Shown here: piece after piece, positions 1 to 7,110 of the stretch | Layout of the letters: every line of letters starts with the position of its first letter | How positions within the stretch are numbered: the stretch's first letter is position 1 | Assembly: GCA_017613485.1 (NCBI GenBank) | Contig: JAGADS010000303.1 | Location: 1-13,249 of the forward strand | From: Treponema sp. | Lineage (GTDB): Bacteria > Spirochaetota > Spirochaetia > Treponematales > Treponemataceae | Direction: 5' to 3' | DNA length: 13,249 nt | Position numbers and translations under genes: made by a program | Notes under the pieces: model-generated | Database searches by the model: none | Seen by the model: the letters and a program-made list of their open reading frames with translations, nothing else | What the model was told of the DNA's origin: nothing

Positions 1-863
1 ACGGTGCAATTTCAAGCAACATATCATCGGTCTCCCACAGAATCATCGAAAATATTGCTTCTTATGGCGGACGCTATGCACGCAGGCATGGAAAAGAAAC
101 CTACCCGATGGAATATTTCATGCAGCAGGTTAAGCTAAAGGAAGCCGAGAATGCCGCAGAAAAAGAAGGAATAATCGACAAGATAAAGCCTGCCACCACC
201 GAAACGGCTCCTGCATTCAATCCGCATTTATTTCAGTCATCCAAGAAAGAACCAAAGGTTATAACCCCGCTCAGGGATGGCGGTCCTATAGACGTTGTTG
301 CAATCGGAATCTCAACCGGGGGTCCAAATGCACTCAGAGAAATGTTCCCGAAACTTCCGCCGAAATTCCCAAAGCCGATTCTTGTAGTTCAGCACATGCC
401 AGCTGGTTTTACAAAGGAATTTGCTTCCAGCTTGAATCGTGTATGCCCTCTTGAAGTCAAGGAAGCAGAGGACGGTGACCTTATTCATCCTGGACAGATA
501 TACATCGCTCCTGGAGACTATCATATTGCTGTAGAGAAATCCTCGCTGTGCAATGTAATCCGCCTTAATCAGGAGCCTCAGAGAAACGGACACAGACCTT
601 CTGCTGATGTTCTTTTTGAATCCGTTGCCAAAATATATCAGAACCGTGCCCTCGGTGTCATAATGACAGGCATGGGACGTGACGGTTCAGCCCAGCTTTG
701 TGAGATGAGGAAACAGGGTGCATGGACTTTGGGACAGGACGAGAATTCAAGCATAGTGTACGGTATGCCTAAGGTTGCCTTTGAGCTGGGTGCAGTGCAA
801 AAACAGGTTCCGCTAGATAAAATGGCGGAGGAAATCGTCCAGATGGTAGAGGCACATTCCTAA
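1..863 (+). CDS. cheB: Chemotaxis protein-glutamate methylesterase/deamidase CheB (5' truncated)
   Basis: CheB removes methyl groups from chemoreceptor glutamates (and deamidates glutamines) in the cytoplasm, resetting receptor sensitivity. The reading frame is already open at base 3, so the start and nearly all of the N-terminal receiver domain lie outside the window; only its tail (GAISSNI onward) is visible. A charged linker follows, then the methylesterase domain from about base 288. The catalytic triad is complete: Ser in GISTGGP (codon 312-314), His in VQHMP, and Asp in TGMGRDG. The gene ends with TAA at 861-863, overlapping by four bases the stop of the convergent lipoprotein gene, so no separate terminator fits between them. 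In the known family, phosphorylation of the receiver by CheA activates the esterase; the phospho-acceptor Asp cannot be checked here. A cheR or other che gene may lie upstream, unseen. Confidence 0.95.
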   Translation, partial: GAISSNISSVSHRIIENIASYGGRYARRHGKETYPMEYFMQQVKLKEAENAAEKEGIIDKIKPATTETAPAFNPHLFQSSKKEPKVITPLRDGGPIDVVAIGISTGGPNALREMFPKLPPKFPKPILVVQHMPAGFTKEFASSLNRVCPLEVKEAEDGDLIHPGQIYIAPGDYHIAVEKSSLCNVIRLNQEPQRNGHRPSADVLFESVAKIYQNRALGVIMTGMGRDGSAQLCEMRKQGAWTLGQDENSSIVYGMPKVAFELGAVQKQVPLDKMAEEIVQMVEAHS

Positions 864-1450
864 AACTGTTCCAGGCGTGAAAGCAAAGCGTCCAGTTTGT
901 TCCCGTATTCCCTGTCTGCTGCCCAAGTGCCTGCAAGCTCAAAAACAGTAGGTGCCTTTCCCCTTGGCTGTACCCATTTGTAGCGGTTGTCAATCAATTC
1001 ATTTACAAGCTGAATGTCCTCTGTCGTAGCGTATGCATGAAGGTGCTGGATATGTGCCCTTACTCCAAGCTGCTCGGTGGCAAAGCTTTCTCCACGGTGA
1101 TCCTCATCTATGGCACCAAGACCGCAGTAGTTGTGCATCTCAGGCGTAACAAGATTCCCGAAGCGCAGGAAACCTGTCTCAAGGCACATCTGCACAAAGG
1201 CACAGTCGCTGTTGATTCCTTCTGTAAGACATTCTTCTATGTAATATTCTGCAAGCCGTTTTACCTGTTTTTTGTCTGCCTCGGGATTCTGCCGCATGAA
1301 GAATTTTACAAGCTGATTCCGGCTCTTTATTGCAGGATCACTCAGGTTACGTGAAACAGGCTGCCTCCGTCCAAGACTTACACAGCCGGCAAGAAGCAGG
1401 ACAGAAAACAGCGTGAGGACAGTAAAAAAGAGACCTTTTGACTGTCTCAT
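860..1450 (-). CDS. Glucosaminidase-domain lipoprotein (putative peptidoglycan hydrolase)
   Basis: A 196-residue predicted lipoprotein. Residues 1-22 form a hydrophobic signal peptide ending in the lipobox LLAGC, with Cys23 as the lipidation site. Residues about 60-195 match the glucosaminidase fold (mannosyl-glycoprotein endo-beta-N-acetylglucosaminidase, FlgJ/AcmA-like). Markers are the candidate catalytic Glu91 in LETGFL (usual E[ST]G), the NYCGLGA stretch where related enzymes have N-[FY]-G-[IL], the segment ATEQLGVRAHIQHL, and a C-terminal TWAADREYGNKL. It would cleave peptidoglycan glycan strands or act as a wall-bound accessory protein in the periplasm. Its ATG overlaps the stop of the upstream UMP kinase gene as ATGA and has no good Shine-Dalgarno of its own, so translation is probably coupled. 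Enzymatic activity is inferred from the family, not shown. Confidence 0.8.
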   Translation of the reverse strand: MRQSKGLFFTVLTLFSVLLLAGCVSLGRRQPVSRNLSDPAIKSRNQLVKFFMRQNPEADKKQVKRLAEYYIEECLTEGINSDCAFVQMCLETGFLRFGNLVTPEMHNYCGLGAIDEDHRGESFATEQLGVRAHIQHLHAYATTEDIQLVNELIDNRYKWVQPRGKAPTVFELAGTWAADREYGNKLDALLSRLEQF

Positions 1451-2181
1451 TTGATTGTGGTTCCGATGTAGTCTTTTCCGTCAAGTATGGCACGGATGTT
1501 CGGGATGTTTTTTCCGGCGGCACAGATTACGGTAAGACCGCTTTCGGAAGCTCCCCTGCTTGCAATCGGATCAAACGGACAGTTCTTGCCGGGAACCCAT
1601 TCGTCTCCTACCATTTTCCTGAAATCCGCCCAAGAAATGTTATCCAGAGGTTTTGCGTCAGGATTTTTGCGTGGGTCATCGGTAAAGACTTTTTCTATGT
1701 TTGAAAGGTTTACGATTGTGTCGGCGTTGTATTTCTGTGCAAGAAGAACGGCATCGTTGTCTGTGGAGAATCCAGGTTTCCATCCAGCGGCAACAAGGAC
1801 ACGTCCTGGGAATTCATCGGGAGCGGCAGTCGGATCTGTTATGACATCGTGCGGACAAAGCGGGCCAAAGCATGTCTTAAGAATCTGTGCATTCATGCGT
1901 GTTGCCATGATTCCAAGCCAGTCACATGCATAATTTGTCTCTTCCTCACTTGCAAAAGCACATTCAGCTTTCTCATCAGAATTGAATAAAGCGGCTACTT
2001 CCCTGTATGCGGTCTGATATGTACGTGCAGGACCACCGCCTCCAGCCACAAGAATAAGACGTGCATCAGGATTTGCCTTGAGCCAAGAGACAGCCATCGA
2101 GGTAAAATTCTTTAAAAGAGAAACATCAGGTTTATCAGGTGCAATAATCGAGCCACCCACACTAAGAACTTTAGTAATCAT
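1447..2181 (-). CDS. pyrH: UMP kinase, archaeal/spirochaetal type
   Basis: A 244-residue amino-acid-kinase-fold protein predicted to phosphorylate UMP to UDP with ATP in pyrimidine nucleotide synthesis. Visible motifs are the N-terminal phosphate loop LSVGGSI (residues 6-12), the glycine-rich VAGGGGPART (45-54), a DWLGIMATRMNAQ segment (87-99), GWKPGFSTDNDA (133-144), and the nucleotide-binding NLSNIEKVFTDDP (158-170). The pattern fits the subgroup shared by archaea and spirochaetes rather than the usual bacterial PyrH, and known differences in that group suggest altered allosteric control. The ATG follows a strong Shine-Dalgarno (GGGAGG on the minus strand, bases 2187-2192, five bases away). 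It is the first gene of a two-gene unit with the glucosaminidase lipoprotein. Another amino-acid kinase with a related substrate is less likely. Confidence 0.82.
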   Translation of the reverse strand: MITKVLSVGGSIIAPDKPDVSLLKNFTSMAVSWLKANPDARLILVAGGGGPARTYQTAYREVAALFNSDEKAECAFASEEETNYACDWLGIMATRMNAQILKTCFGPLCPHDVITDPTAAPDEFPGRVLVAAGWKPGFSTDNDAVLLAQKYNADTIVNLSNIEKVFTDDPRKNPDAKPLDNISWADFRKMVGDEWVPGKNCPFDPIASRGASESGLTVICAAGKNIPNIRAILDGKDYIGTTIK

Positions 2182-2223
2182 ATTTTCCTCCCGTTAATTT
2201 AATCTACCATAACAGGGAAAAAT

Positions 2224-2239
2224 AATCTATAGATAGATT
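2224..2239. repeat. Short palindrome in a divergent promoter region
   Basis: The 16 bases AATCTATAGATAGATT form a perfect 7-bp inverted repeat (2224-2230 and 2233-2239) with a two-base centre. It lies between the divergently transcribed UMP kinase and small Cys-rich protein genes, just upstream of the putative -35 of the latter. It could be an operator; no regulator is identified. Confidence 0.4.
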
Positions 2240-2250
2240 GCCGTCCGGTA

Positions 2251-2279
2251 TTGTGGTTTTGGCGTTTATGTGGTATATG
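2251..2279 (+). promoter_or_regulatory. Putative sigma-70 promoter of the small Cys-rich membrane protein
   Basis: TTGTGG at 2251-2256 and TATATG at 2274-2279 are separated by 17 bases. Transcription would start near 2286, giving a leader of about 14 bases before the ATG at 2300. Prediction from sequence only; neither box is consensus. Confidence 0.4.
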
Positions 2280-2299
2280 CTTTTGTAATGGAGTAATGT

Positions 2300-2494
2300 A
2301 TGGGAACGGTTATTGTTGCATTGATTGTGGCATCGCTTGTTATTGCGGCACTTGTCGCCTTGATTCACGGTCATAGGTCCGGGAAAAAATCATGCGGATT
2401 AAACTGTTCCTCCTGCAATTTGTCCTGCAACGGCGGAACATGTGAGGCTGTCGCGAAAATACTTGAGAAAGTCAATCAACAAATTGAAAAATGA
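2300..2494 (+). CDS. FeoB-associated-type Cys-rich membrane protein
   Basis: A 64-residue protein with one N-terminal membrane helix (about residues 2-23), a short basic stretch (HGHRSGKK), and a cytoplasmic or juxtamembrane cysteine cluster at Cys32, Cys36, Cys39, Cys43 and Cys48, followed by a short charged helix. This layout matches the family of small Cys-rich membrane proteins usually encoded next to the ferrous iron transporter gene feoB. Here no feoB or feoA lies within the window; neighbours are UMP kinase (divergent) and an FGE-fold lipoprotein (convergent, 10 bases between the stops). A Shine-Dalgarno GGAG lies six to seven bases before the ATG. Metal binding is inferred from the cysteines; a link to iron transport comes only from the family name. 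The length is within the family's usual range. Confidence 0.75.
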   Translation: MGTVIVALIVASLVIAALVALIHGHRSGKKSCGLNCSSCNLSCNGGTCEAVAKILEKVNQQIEK

Positions 2495-2504
2495 AAGCCC
2501 GCTT

Positions 2505-3803
2505 TTACTGGCTGCTTGTCGTTCTTGCAAGACGGAAACCATATCCGCTTGTTCTCTGGTAAGGACTGTTTGAGCTTGTGTTTATGCTTTCAAGTAAATA
2601 ATATGTTCCACCCTGCTGGATGCGGTAAAGTCCGGTTCCCAATGCTTCTTCTGATGAAATATCAGAGAGAAATTTAGCAGAACTGTCCCAGCACCATTCG
2701 CATACGTTTCCGCTCAGGTCATAGAGACCCTTTTCATTCGGCTTGAACTTTGCTATCTCATGAGTGCGTGCATTGCTGTTGTTTGCATTCCATGAGGCAC
2801 TTCCACTTCCAGCCGCCTCTTTCCATTCTGCCATTGTCGGAAGCCTGAATCCGTTTGCATCTGGTTTTGCCGTGGCACGCATCCACAATCCAAGAATCTG
2901 GCTTTCGTCATCCTCAGGGACTTCTCCCCACTGATCCGGGTTGCTTGTGCCTGCGATGACATATACAGGTTCAAGCCCTTCCCTCATGCTAAGAAGATTG
3001 CAGAATTTTATCGCGTCGAACCAGCTGATGTTTTCCACCGGCCTGTAATCCTGAACCTCGCCTGCAGACGGAATGCGGACATTGCCGCTGAAATGGCTTG
3101 GGTTCTGTCTCATTATGTTGAAGTAGAGAACCTGCGTGACCTCTGCCGCCGCAATCTCATAACCGCCCATGTCTATCATGTAAGAAGGACCTATCTCCAC
3201 TCTCTGGTATGTATCGCCAGACGGAACTTCCTTTATGAAATCATTTATTGCAAAAACCGCTGTGTCATAAGTTGTGTCCACCGCAGGGAAGGTTGAAGGC
3301 CATCTTGTAAAAGAGCCCAGATAGTACGGTCCGATATCAAGCTGCTCAATTACATTTAGAGGAGAACCGTACAGACCTTTTAGTGTGCTTGTTGAAGATC
3401 CGTGAGAGTTTTTTCCGCCGCTCAGCCTGAATGTCAGTGTCACGGTGTTGCGGGTATAATAGAGGTAGACTGCCATTACTCCGTCAGAGTCATTGCGCAT
3501 GATGATACCGGCAGGTGTAAAGCCCTGGAATTCAGGTTCATTTTTGGCAAGATTCAAAATCGGAGTGCCTTTGGGAATAAACACATCCTCGGTGTATTTT
3601 TCGATTTCGGTGTAATTTGTGAGGCCTAAATTCTGAGTAAGATGATGAATTCTGTTTGCGTCAGCAGTCGTGACATCCTCAAACAGCATGGAAAGATCTA
3701 TGACAACAGTACCGTCACCATTTATGGTTTTTCCCTCGGTGGTCTTGCAGGAAATAAACAAAAGAGAAAAAATAGCAATTAAAACGGTGATTTTGAACTT
3801 CAT
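2505..3803 (-). CDS. Lipoprotein with InlB-like repeat and FGE/SUMF1-fold domain (probably non-catalytic)
   Basis: A 432-residue predicted lipoprotein: signal peptide with lipobox LFISC (Cys19); an unassigned segment to about residue 110; a region at about 112-185 resembling an InlB B-repeat (YYTRNTVTLTF..GG, later FTRWPSTFPAVDTTY); then an FGE-sulfatase/SUMF1 fold at about 205-428. Fold markers are EVTQVLYFNIMRQNPS, PVENISWFDAIKFCN, GFRLPTMAEW, the GNV-x-EW motif (GNVCEWCWD, 366-374), RIQQGGTYY and YGFRLAR. The paired active-site cysteines of true formylglycine-generating enzymes, expected after the QGG motif, are absent, so a binding or structural role at the cell surface is more likely. 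A GTG three bases upstream is possible, but the ATG has the better spacing (seven bases) from the GGGGG Shine-Dalgarno. It lies 81 bases downstream of metK on the same strand. Confidence 0.85.
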   Translation of the reverse strand: MKFKITVLIAIFSLLFISCKTTEGKTINGDGTVVIDLSMLFEDVTTADANRIHHLTQNLGLTNYTEIEKYTEDVFIPKGTPILNLAKNEPEFQGFTPAGIIMRNDSDGVMAVYLYYTRNTVTLTFRLSGGKNSHGSSTSTLKGLYGSPLNVIEQLDIGPYYLGSFTRWPSTFPAVDTTYDTAVFAINDFIKEVPSGDTYQRVEIGPSYMIDMGGYEIAAAEVTQVLYFNIMRQNPSHFSGNVRIPSAGEVQDYRPVENISWFDAIKFCNLLSMREGLEPVYVIAGTSNPDQWGEVPEDDESQILGLWMRATAKPDANGFRLPTMAEWKEAAGSGSASWNANNSNARTHEIAKFKPNEKGLYDLSGNVCEWCWDSSAKFLSDISSEEALGTGLYRIQQGGTYYLLESINTSSNSPYQRTSGYGFRLARTTSSQ

Positions 3804-3884
3804 CACATTACCCCCGTTGAATTATCGGCTTTTTCCCCTCTATATATAAGGTAAAAAACGAAGCTGTTCTGGGGGTTACAAAGT

Positions 3885-5051
3885 CTATTTAATGGCGTTC
3901 TTAAGTGCTTCTGCCTTGTCTGTCTTTTCCCATGGGAATTCGTTTCTGCCAAAGTGACCGTATGTTGCAGTTGCACTGTAAATCGGACGCTTAAGATCCA
4001 GAGTCTTTATGATGCCTGCAGGACTTGTGTCAAATATTTCCTTTACAGCCTTGACGATTTTTTCCTCCGGGACCTTTGCAGTACCGAAAGTCTCTGCCAT
4101 TATGCTGACTGGGAACGGAACGCCGATGGCATAGGCAAGCTGAATCTCGCACCTTTCTGCCAAATCTGCGGCAACAATATTCTTTGCGATGTAGCGTGCC
4201 ATGTATGCTGCTGAACGGTCAACCTTGCTCGGGTCCTTGCCGCTGAAACATCCGCCACCGTGTCTTCCCATGCCGCCGTAAGTGTCCACGATGATTTTGC
4301 GTCCTGTAAGGCCTGAATCACCGACCGGGCCTCCAATGCAGAACTGTCCTGTGGGGTTTACAAAGAATTTGGTGTTTGAATCCAGAAGACCTGTCGGCTC
4401 AAGAACAGGCTTAATCACCTTTTCGATTACAGTTTCTTTGATTTCATCGTGCGTTATTCCCGGATCATGTTGCTGAGAAAGAACAACCGTATCAATCCTT
4501 ACCGGCTTGTGTCCCTCGTATTCAACTGTAACCTGACCCTTTGAGTCCGGCCTGAACCACTTGATTGCACCAGACTTCCTGAGTTCCGCTGACTTTATCA
4601 TGAGTTTGTGGGCAAACATAATCGGTGCCGGCATAAGCTCCGGGGTTTCCTTGCATGCAAAACCGAACATCATGCCCTGATCGCCTGCACCCTGCTGACC
4701 TTCAAATTCCTTGAGGCCTGTTCCTGTCACGCCCTGATTTATGTCCTGTGACTGTGCATGAATCATGTTCATGACTGCCATTGAATTGTAATCCAGACCA
4801 TAGTCGGGGTTCGAGTATCCAATGCGCTTTGCAACATCACGTGCCACCTGCTGAACGTCAACATAAGCCTCTGTATTTATTTCTCCACCAACGAGTATGA
4901 GTGCCTGACATGCAAAAGTCTCGGCGGCAACATGGCTTTCCTTGTCCTGTCTGAGGCATTCATCAAGAATACCGTCGCTTATCTGATCGCATATTTTATC
5001 GGGATGTCCTTCGCCGACTGATTCTGAAGTAAAAAGATATTTATTTTGCAT
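3885..5051 (-). CDS. metK: S-adenosylmethionine synthetase
   Basis: A 388-residue cytoplasmic enzyme that makes S-adenosylmethionine from methionine and ATP. Family motifs are all present: GEGHPDK (residues 13-19, with His16 and Asp18), [13 protein letters not shown] (121-133), the [16 protein letters not shown] stretch (245-260), and the glycine-rich P-loop-like [10 protein letters not shown] (265-274) with Lys272. The usual alanine of GGGAFSGKD is cysteine here (Cys268), a small change at a very conserved place. Length is normal. An upstream in-frame ATG at 5072 would add seven residues (MWWRFNS) but has no Shine-Dalgarno; the ATG at 5051 follows GGAGG nine bases upstream and gives the usual N-terminus, so I chose it. 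The short leader shows no SAM riboswitch. It is probably transcribed alone or with the downstream lipoprotein gene. Confidence 0.96.
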   Translation of the reverse strand: MQNKYLFTSESVGEGHPDKICDQISDGILDECLRQDKESHVAAETFACQALILVGGEINTEAYVDVQQVARDVAKRIGYSNPDYGLDYNSMAVMNMIHAQSQDINQGVTGTGLKEFEGQQGAGDQGMMFGFACKETPELMPAPIMFAHKLMIKSAELRKSGAIKWFRPDSKGQVTVEYEGHKPVRIDTVVLSQQHDPGITHDEIKETVIEKVIKPVLEPTGLLDSNTKFFVNPTGQFCIGGPVGDSGLTGRKIIVDTYGGMGRHGGGCFSGKDPSKVDRSAAYMARYIAKNIVAADLAERCEIQLAYAIGVPFPVSIMAETFGTAKVPEEKIVKAVKEIFDTSPAGIIKTLDLKRPIYSATATYGHFGRNEFPWEKTDKAEALKNAIK

Positions 5052-5076
5052 AGAATTGAACCTCCACCACATGTAT

Positions 5077-5105
5077 AATATACTTCAAATGATAATAAAA
5101 GTCTA
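5077..5105 (-). promoter_or_regulatory. Putative sigma-70 promoter of metK
   Basis: On the minus strand, TAGACT (5100-5105) and TATATT (5077-5082) are separated by 17 bases. The predicted start near 5070 leaves about 20 bases of leader containing the Shine-Dalgarno. The -35 box ends 10 bases from the left arm of the inverted-repeat element. Confidence 0.5.
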
Positions 5106-5115
5106 TTGAAAAATT

Positions 5116-5389
5116 TGTGTGAAAGGCAAGGCCCCTTCTAAATTTTTATATTTTTACATGCCAAAGAGTTTTTTTTGTAATATAGAAAAGCTTGAAACAA
5201 AAAATATTAAAAAACGCTTCCCATCGGGAATGTCCCCACCCAAACGGCTTCCGCGCTGCGCTTGTGCAGATGTTTGTGCGGTGCCATTTCCGATTCCAGC
5301 GTTTTCAACATCCCTTTTTATAGAACTTTATTTCAAAATAATCTTTTGTTATGATTCTAAATGCGGTTGTACCACTTGTCTTTCACACA
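5116..5389. mobile_element. MITE-like element bounded by inverted repeats (putative)
   Basis: The gene-free gap between metK and the sugar-binding protein gene (5106-5441) contains a stretch with ends TGTGTGAAAGGCAAG (5116-5130) and CTTGTCTTTCACACA (5375-5389). These are inverted copies matching at 14 of 15 positions. The 274-bp interior is A+T-rich at both ends with a distinctly G+C-richer core at about 5215-5300, unlike either flanking intergenic stretch. There is no transposase and no convincing coding sequence inside. I see no clear target-site duplication next to the arms, so transposition is inferred only from the terminal repeats and size. It could instead be a chromosomal repeat or a long-range RNA stem. 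Confidence 0.4.
5209..5230 (-). terminator. Weak putative terminator for the sugar-binding protein gene
   Basis: On the minus strand a TTCCC/GGGAA stem (5226-5230 with 5218-5222, three-base loop) is followed by GCG and six T residues (5214-5209). The stem is short and the T run is offset by three bases. It lies about 210 bases beyond the sugar-binding protein stop, inside the inverted-repeat element. Confidence 0.3.
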
Positions 5390-5441
5390 TCTTTATGAGA
5401 AAAAAATGGGAACATATAACCGTCTGTTAATTAAACTGGTT

Positions 5442-6980
5442 CTAATATCTAAATTGTTCTTCTGTGTAGTATCCTGAATCAATCAACAATGATTTGTAGT
5501 TATCTTTTGTAACATAAACCGGTTCGCAAAGATATGAAGGGATAATGCCTGTTCCGTTGTCATAGGTTTTTGTATCATTGATTGGTGGCTGTGAGCGTCT
5601 TATTATTGCATTTACAATTTCAACTGTCTTTGAAACAAGAGTACGTGTATCCTTGAAGATTGACATTGACTGTATACCCATTAGCATGTTCTTTAGAGAT
5701 GGAATGTCGCAGTCCTGACCAGTGATGATCGGGAAGTTGCTTGCATCATAACCAGCAGAAACAAGGGCATATGTGACACCGTTTGCTATGGAGTCGTTGG
5801 AGCAATAGACAGCGTCAAGTTTCTGTCCTTTTGGACCATATCCATTAGCTTTTATGAGGTTTTCCATTCGCCTTTGAGCTTTTTCTGTTGACCAGTTTGC
5901 CGTAGAACATTCTACTTTTGTTGTTTGGCAGGAAGGACATTCGATTACTCCCCTGTCAAGATAAGGTTTCAGAACATCCATTGCACCACCGAAGAAAAAG
6001 TTGATGTTGTTGTCTCCCAGGTCACCAGTGAAGAATTCCATGTAAACTGGAGCTGAAGCAGAGCGCCTTTTGAGACTGAGTTTTTCTACGAGATACTCAC
6101 CCTGAATTTCCCCAGCCCTGTAGTTGTCGAAAGTAACATAATAAGAAACTGCATCAGAGTTCATAATCAAGCGGTCATAGGAAATAACAGGTATCTGCTT
6201 CTTTTTTGCACTGTCAAGAACGTTTGTAAGGGCGTTACCATCGATAGGAGCGACAATCAAAACCTTGCAGTTGTTATTTATCATATCTTTAATTTGAGAA
6301 ATTTGTGTTTTGATATCGTTGGCCGCAAACCGAAGGTCTACCTGATAGCCGAGTTTTTCCAGCTGTGACTTCATGTTTGCACCATCCTGATTCCAGCGTT
6401 GTAAATCTTTTGTTGGCATAGAAATAGCGACTCTTGTAGCCTTTGTGGTAGATTTTGTGGATTCGTTGAAAGACCAATCGATATCTTCAAGTGAATCCCA
6501 ATCAAGGTCTTCAAGTGAATTCCAGTCAATATTTTTCAAGTCTTCTCGCATTTTTTGTAAAGAGGCATAGGATGGATTTAATTTTTCATAGTTCCCTGTG
6601 ACTTCCTTTGAGTTAGATTTAATTATATCATAATCTTTTGAATTTATATCCTTTAGAAATGAGTTTTCCAAAGCATAAAGATAAGAGACTATGGCTATGG
6701 TATTAAATTTTTCTATACAATTGGAACCCCTTATTCCGTATTTATGCAAAATCTTTATTACGTCGTCTTTTTGAGCGTCAGAAGCTGATATGTATCCGAT
6801 TCCGAAGATGTAGGTATATGCCTTAAGTTCGTTTACTTCCTCAACAATGGGCTGCACGTTTTTAACCCAGTTTTGTACATCGCTGTTTGTAAGATTCAAA
6901 CTATCTGGTTCAGCAAACAAAGATAAGGAAATCGAAAAGCATAATAGAATCATGGCAGTTTTTTTAATCAGTGTTTTCAT
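5442..6980 (-). CDS. ChvE-type periplasmic sugar-binding protein with an extra N-terminal region
   Basis: A 512-residue secreted protein: signal peptide to about Ala23 (FSISLSLFA), an unrecognised mostly helical region at about 25-150, an acidic tandem repeat (DWNSLEDL/DWDSLEDI, 152-167), a Ser/Thr/Lys linker, then a periplasmic-binding domain at about 182-512. The last part closely follows the ChvE/multiple-monosaccharide-binding family: VAISMPTKDLQRWNQDG, VISYDRLIMNSDAVSYYVTFDN, LGDNNINFFFGGAMDVLKPYLD, ITGQDCDIP, FKDTR, and a tail with IPSYLCEPVYVTKDNYK and DSGYYTEEQ. It would bind an aldose such as glucose, galactose, xylose or arabinose. No ABC permease or ATPase gene adjoins it, so it may serve a remote transporter or a chemoreceptor. 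An in-frame ATG at 7013 adds 11 residues, but the ATG at 6980 follows AAGGAGG by six bases and gives a clean signal peptide. The gene is A+T-rich relative to metK. Confidence 0.88.
   Translation of the reverse strand: MKTLIKKTAMILLCFSISLSLFAEPDSLNLTNSDVQNWVKNVQPIVEEVNELKAYTYIFGIGYISASDAQKDDVIKILHKYGIRGSNCIEKFNTIAIVSYLYALENSFLKDINSKDYDIIKSNSKEVTGNYEKLNPSYASLQKMREDLKNIDWNSLEDLDWDSLEDIDWSFNESTKSTTKATRVAISMPTKDLQRWNQDGANMKSQLEKLGYQVDLRFAANDIKTQISQIKDMINNNCKVLIVAPIDGNALTNVLDSAKKKQIPVISYDRLIMNSDAVSYYVTFDNYRAGEIQGEYLVEKLSLKRRSASAPVYMEFFTGDLGDNNINFFFGGAMDVLKPYLDRGVIECPSCQTTKVECSTANWSTEKAQRRMENLIKANGYGPKGQKLDAVYCSNDSIANGVTYALVSAGYDASNFPIITGQDCDIPSLKNMLMGIQSMSIFKDTRTLVSKTVEIVNAIIRRSQPPINDTKTYDNGTGIIPSYLCEPVYVTKDNYKSLLIDSGYYTEEQFRY
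6480..6527 (-). repeat. Tandem 24-bp in-frame repeat in the sugar-binding protein gene
   Basis: Two adjacent, nearly identical 24-base units (6504-6527 and 6480-6503) encode the octapeptides DWNSLEDL and DWDSLEDI, followed by a partial third copy (DW). They mark the junction between the N-terminal region and the sugar-binding domain. Unit number could vary by slippage. Confidence 0.8.
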
Positions 6981-7013
6981 GGAAGACCTCCTTAATTCAT
7001 AAACCTTCTTCAT

Positions 7014-7042
7014 ATTTTATATTAGCTAAAACTAAAAATCAA
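7014..7042 (-). promoter_or_regulatory. Putative sigma-70 promoter of the sugar-binding protein gene
   Basis: On the minus strand, TTGATT (7037-7042) and TAAAAT (7014-7019) are 17 bases apart, giving a start near 7007 and a leader of about 27 bases with the AAGGAGG Shine-Dalgarno. It also argues against the upstream ATG at 7013, which would sit between the -10 box and the start site. Confidence 0.5.
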
Positions 7043-7081
7043 GAAATAACGGTTTTATTTAATGCAGAGAAAAATGAAAAG

Positions 7082-7110
7082 TGGAAAGATTTTGAAATTT
7101 ATGGTAGAAT
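7082..7110 (+). promoter_or_regulatory. Weak putative promoter of the toxin-antitoxin pair
   Basis: TGGAAA (7082-7087) and TAGAAT (7105-7110) lie 17 bases apart, 20 bases before the antitoxin ATG at 7131. If used, the upstream ATG at 7062 is not part of the mRNA. Both boxes deviate from consensus. Confidence 0.32.

Noticed and set aside
2523..2532. Palindrome TCTTGCAAGA near the convergent stops at about 2.5 kb
   Set aside because: It lies inside the lipoprotein coding sequence and no T run follows, so it is not a credible terminator.
5052..5076. Possible SAM riboswitch before metK
   Set aside because: The leader from the predicted start is only about 20 bases and no SAM-riboswitch core or terminator stem is visible.
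5119..5430. 103-codon open frame in the gap upstream of metK
   Set aside because: No Shine-Dalgarno, no recognisable domain, composition changes abruptly along it, and it lies almost wholly inside the inverted-repeat element. I treat it as non-coding.
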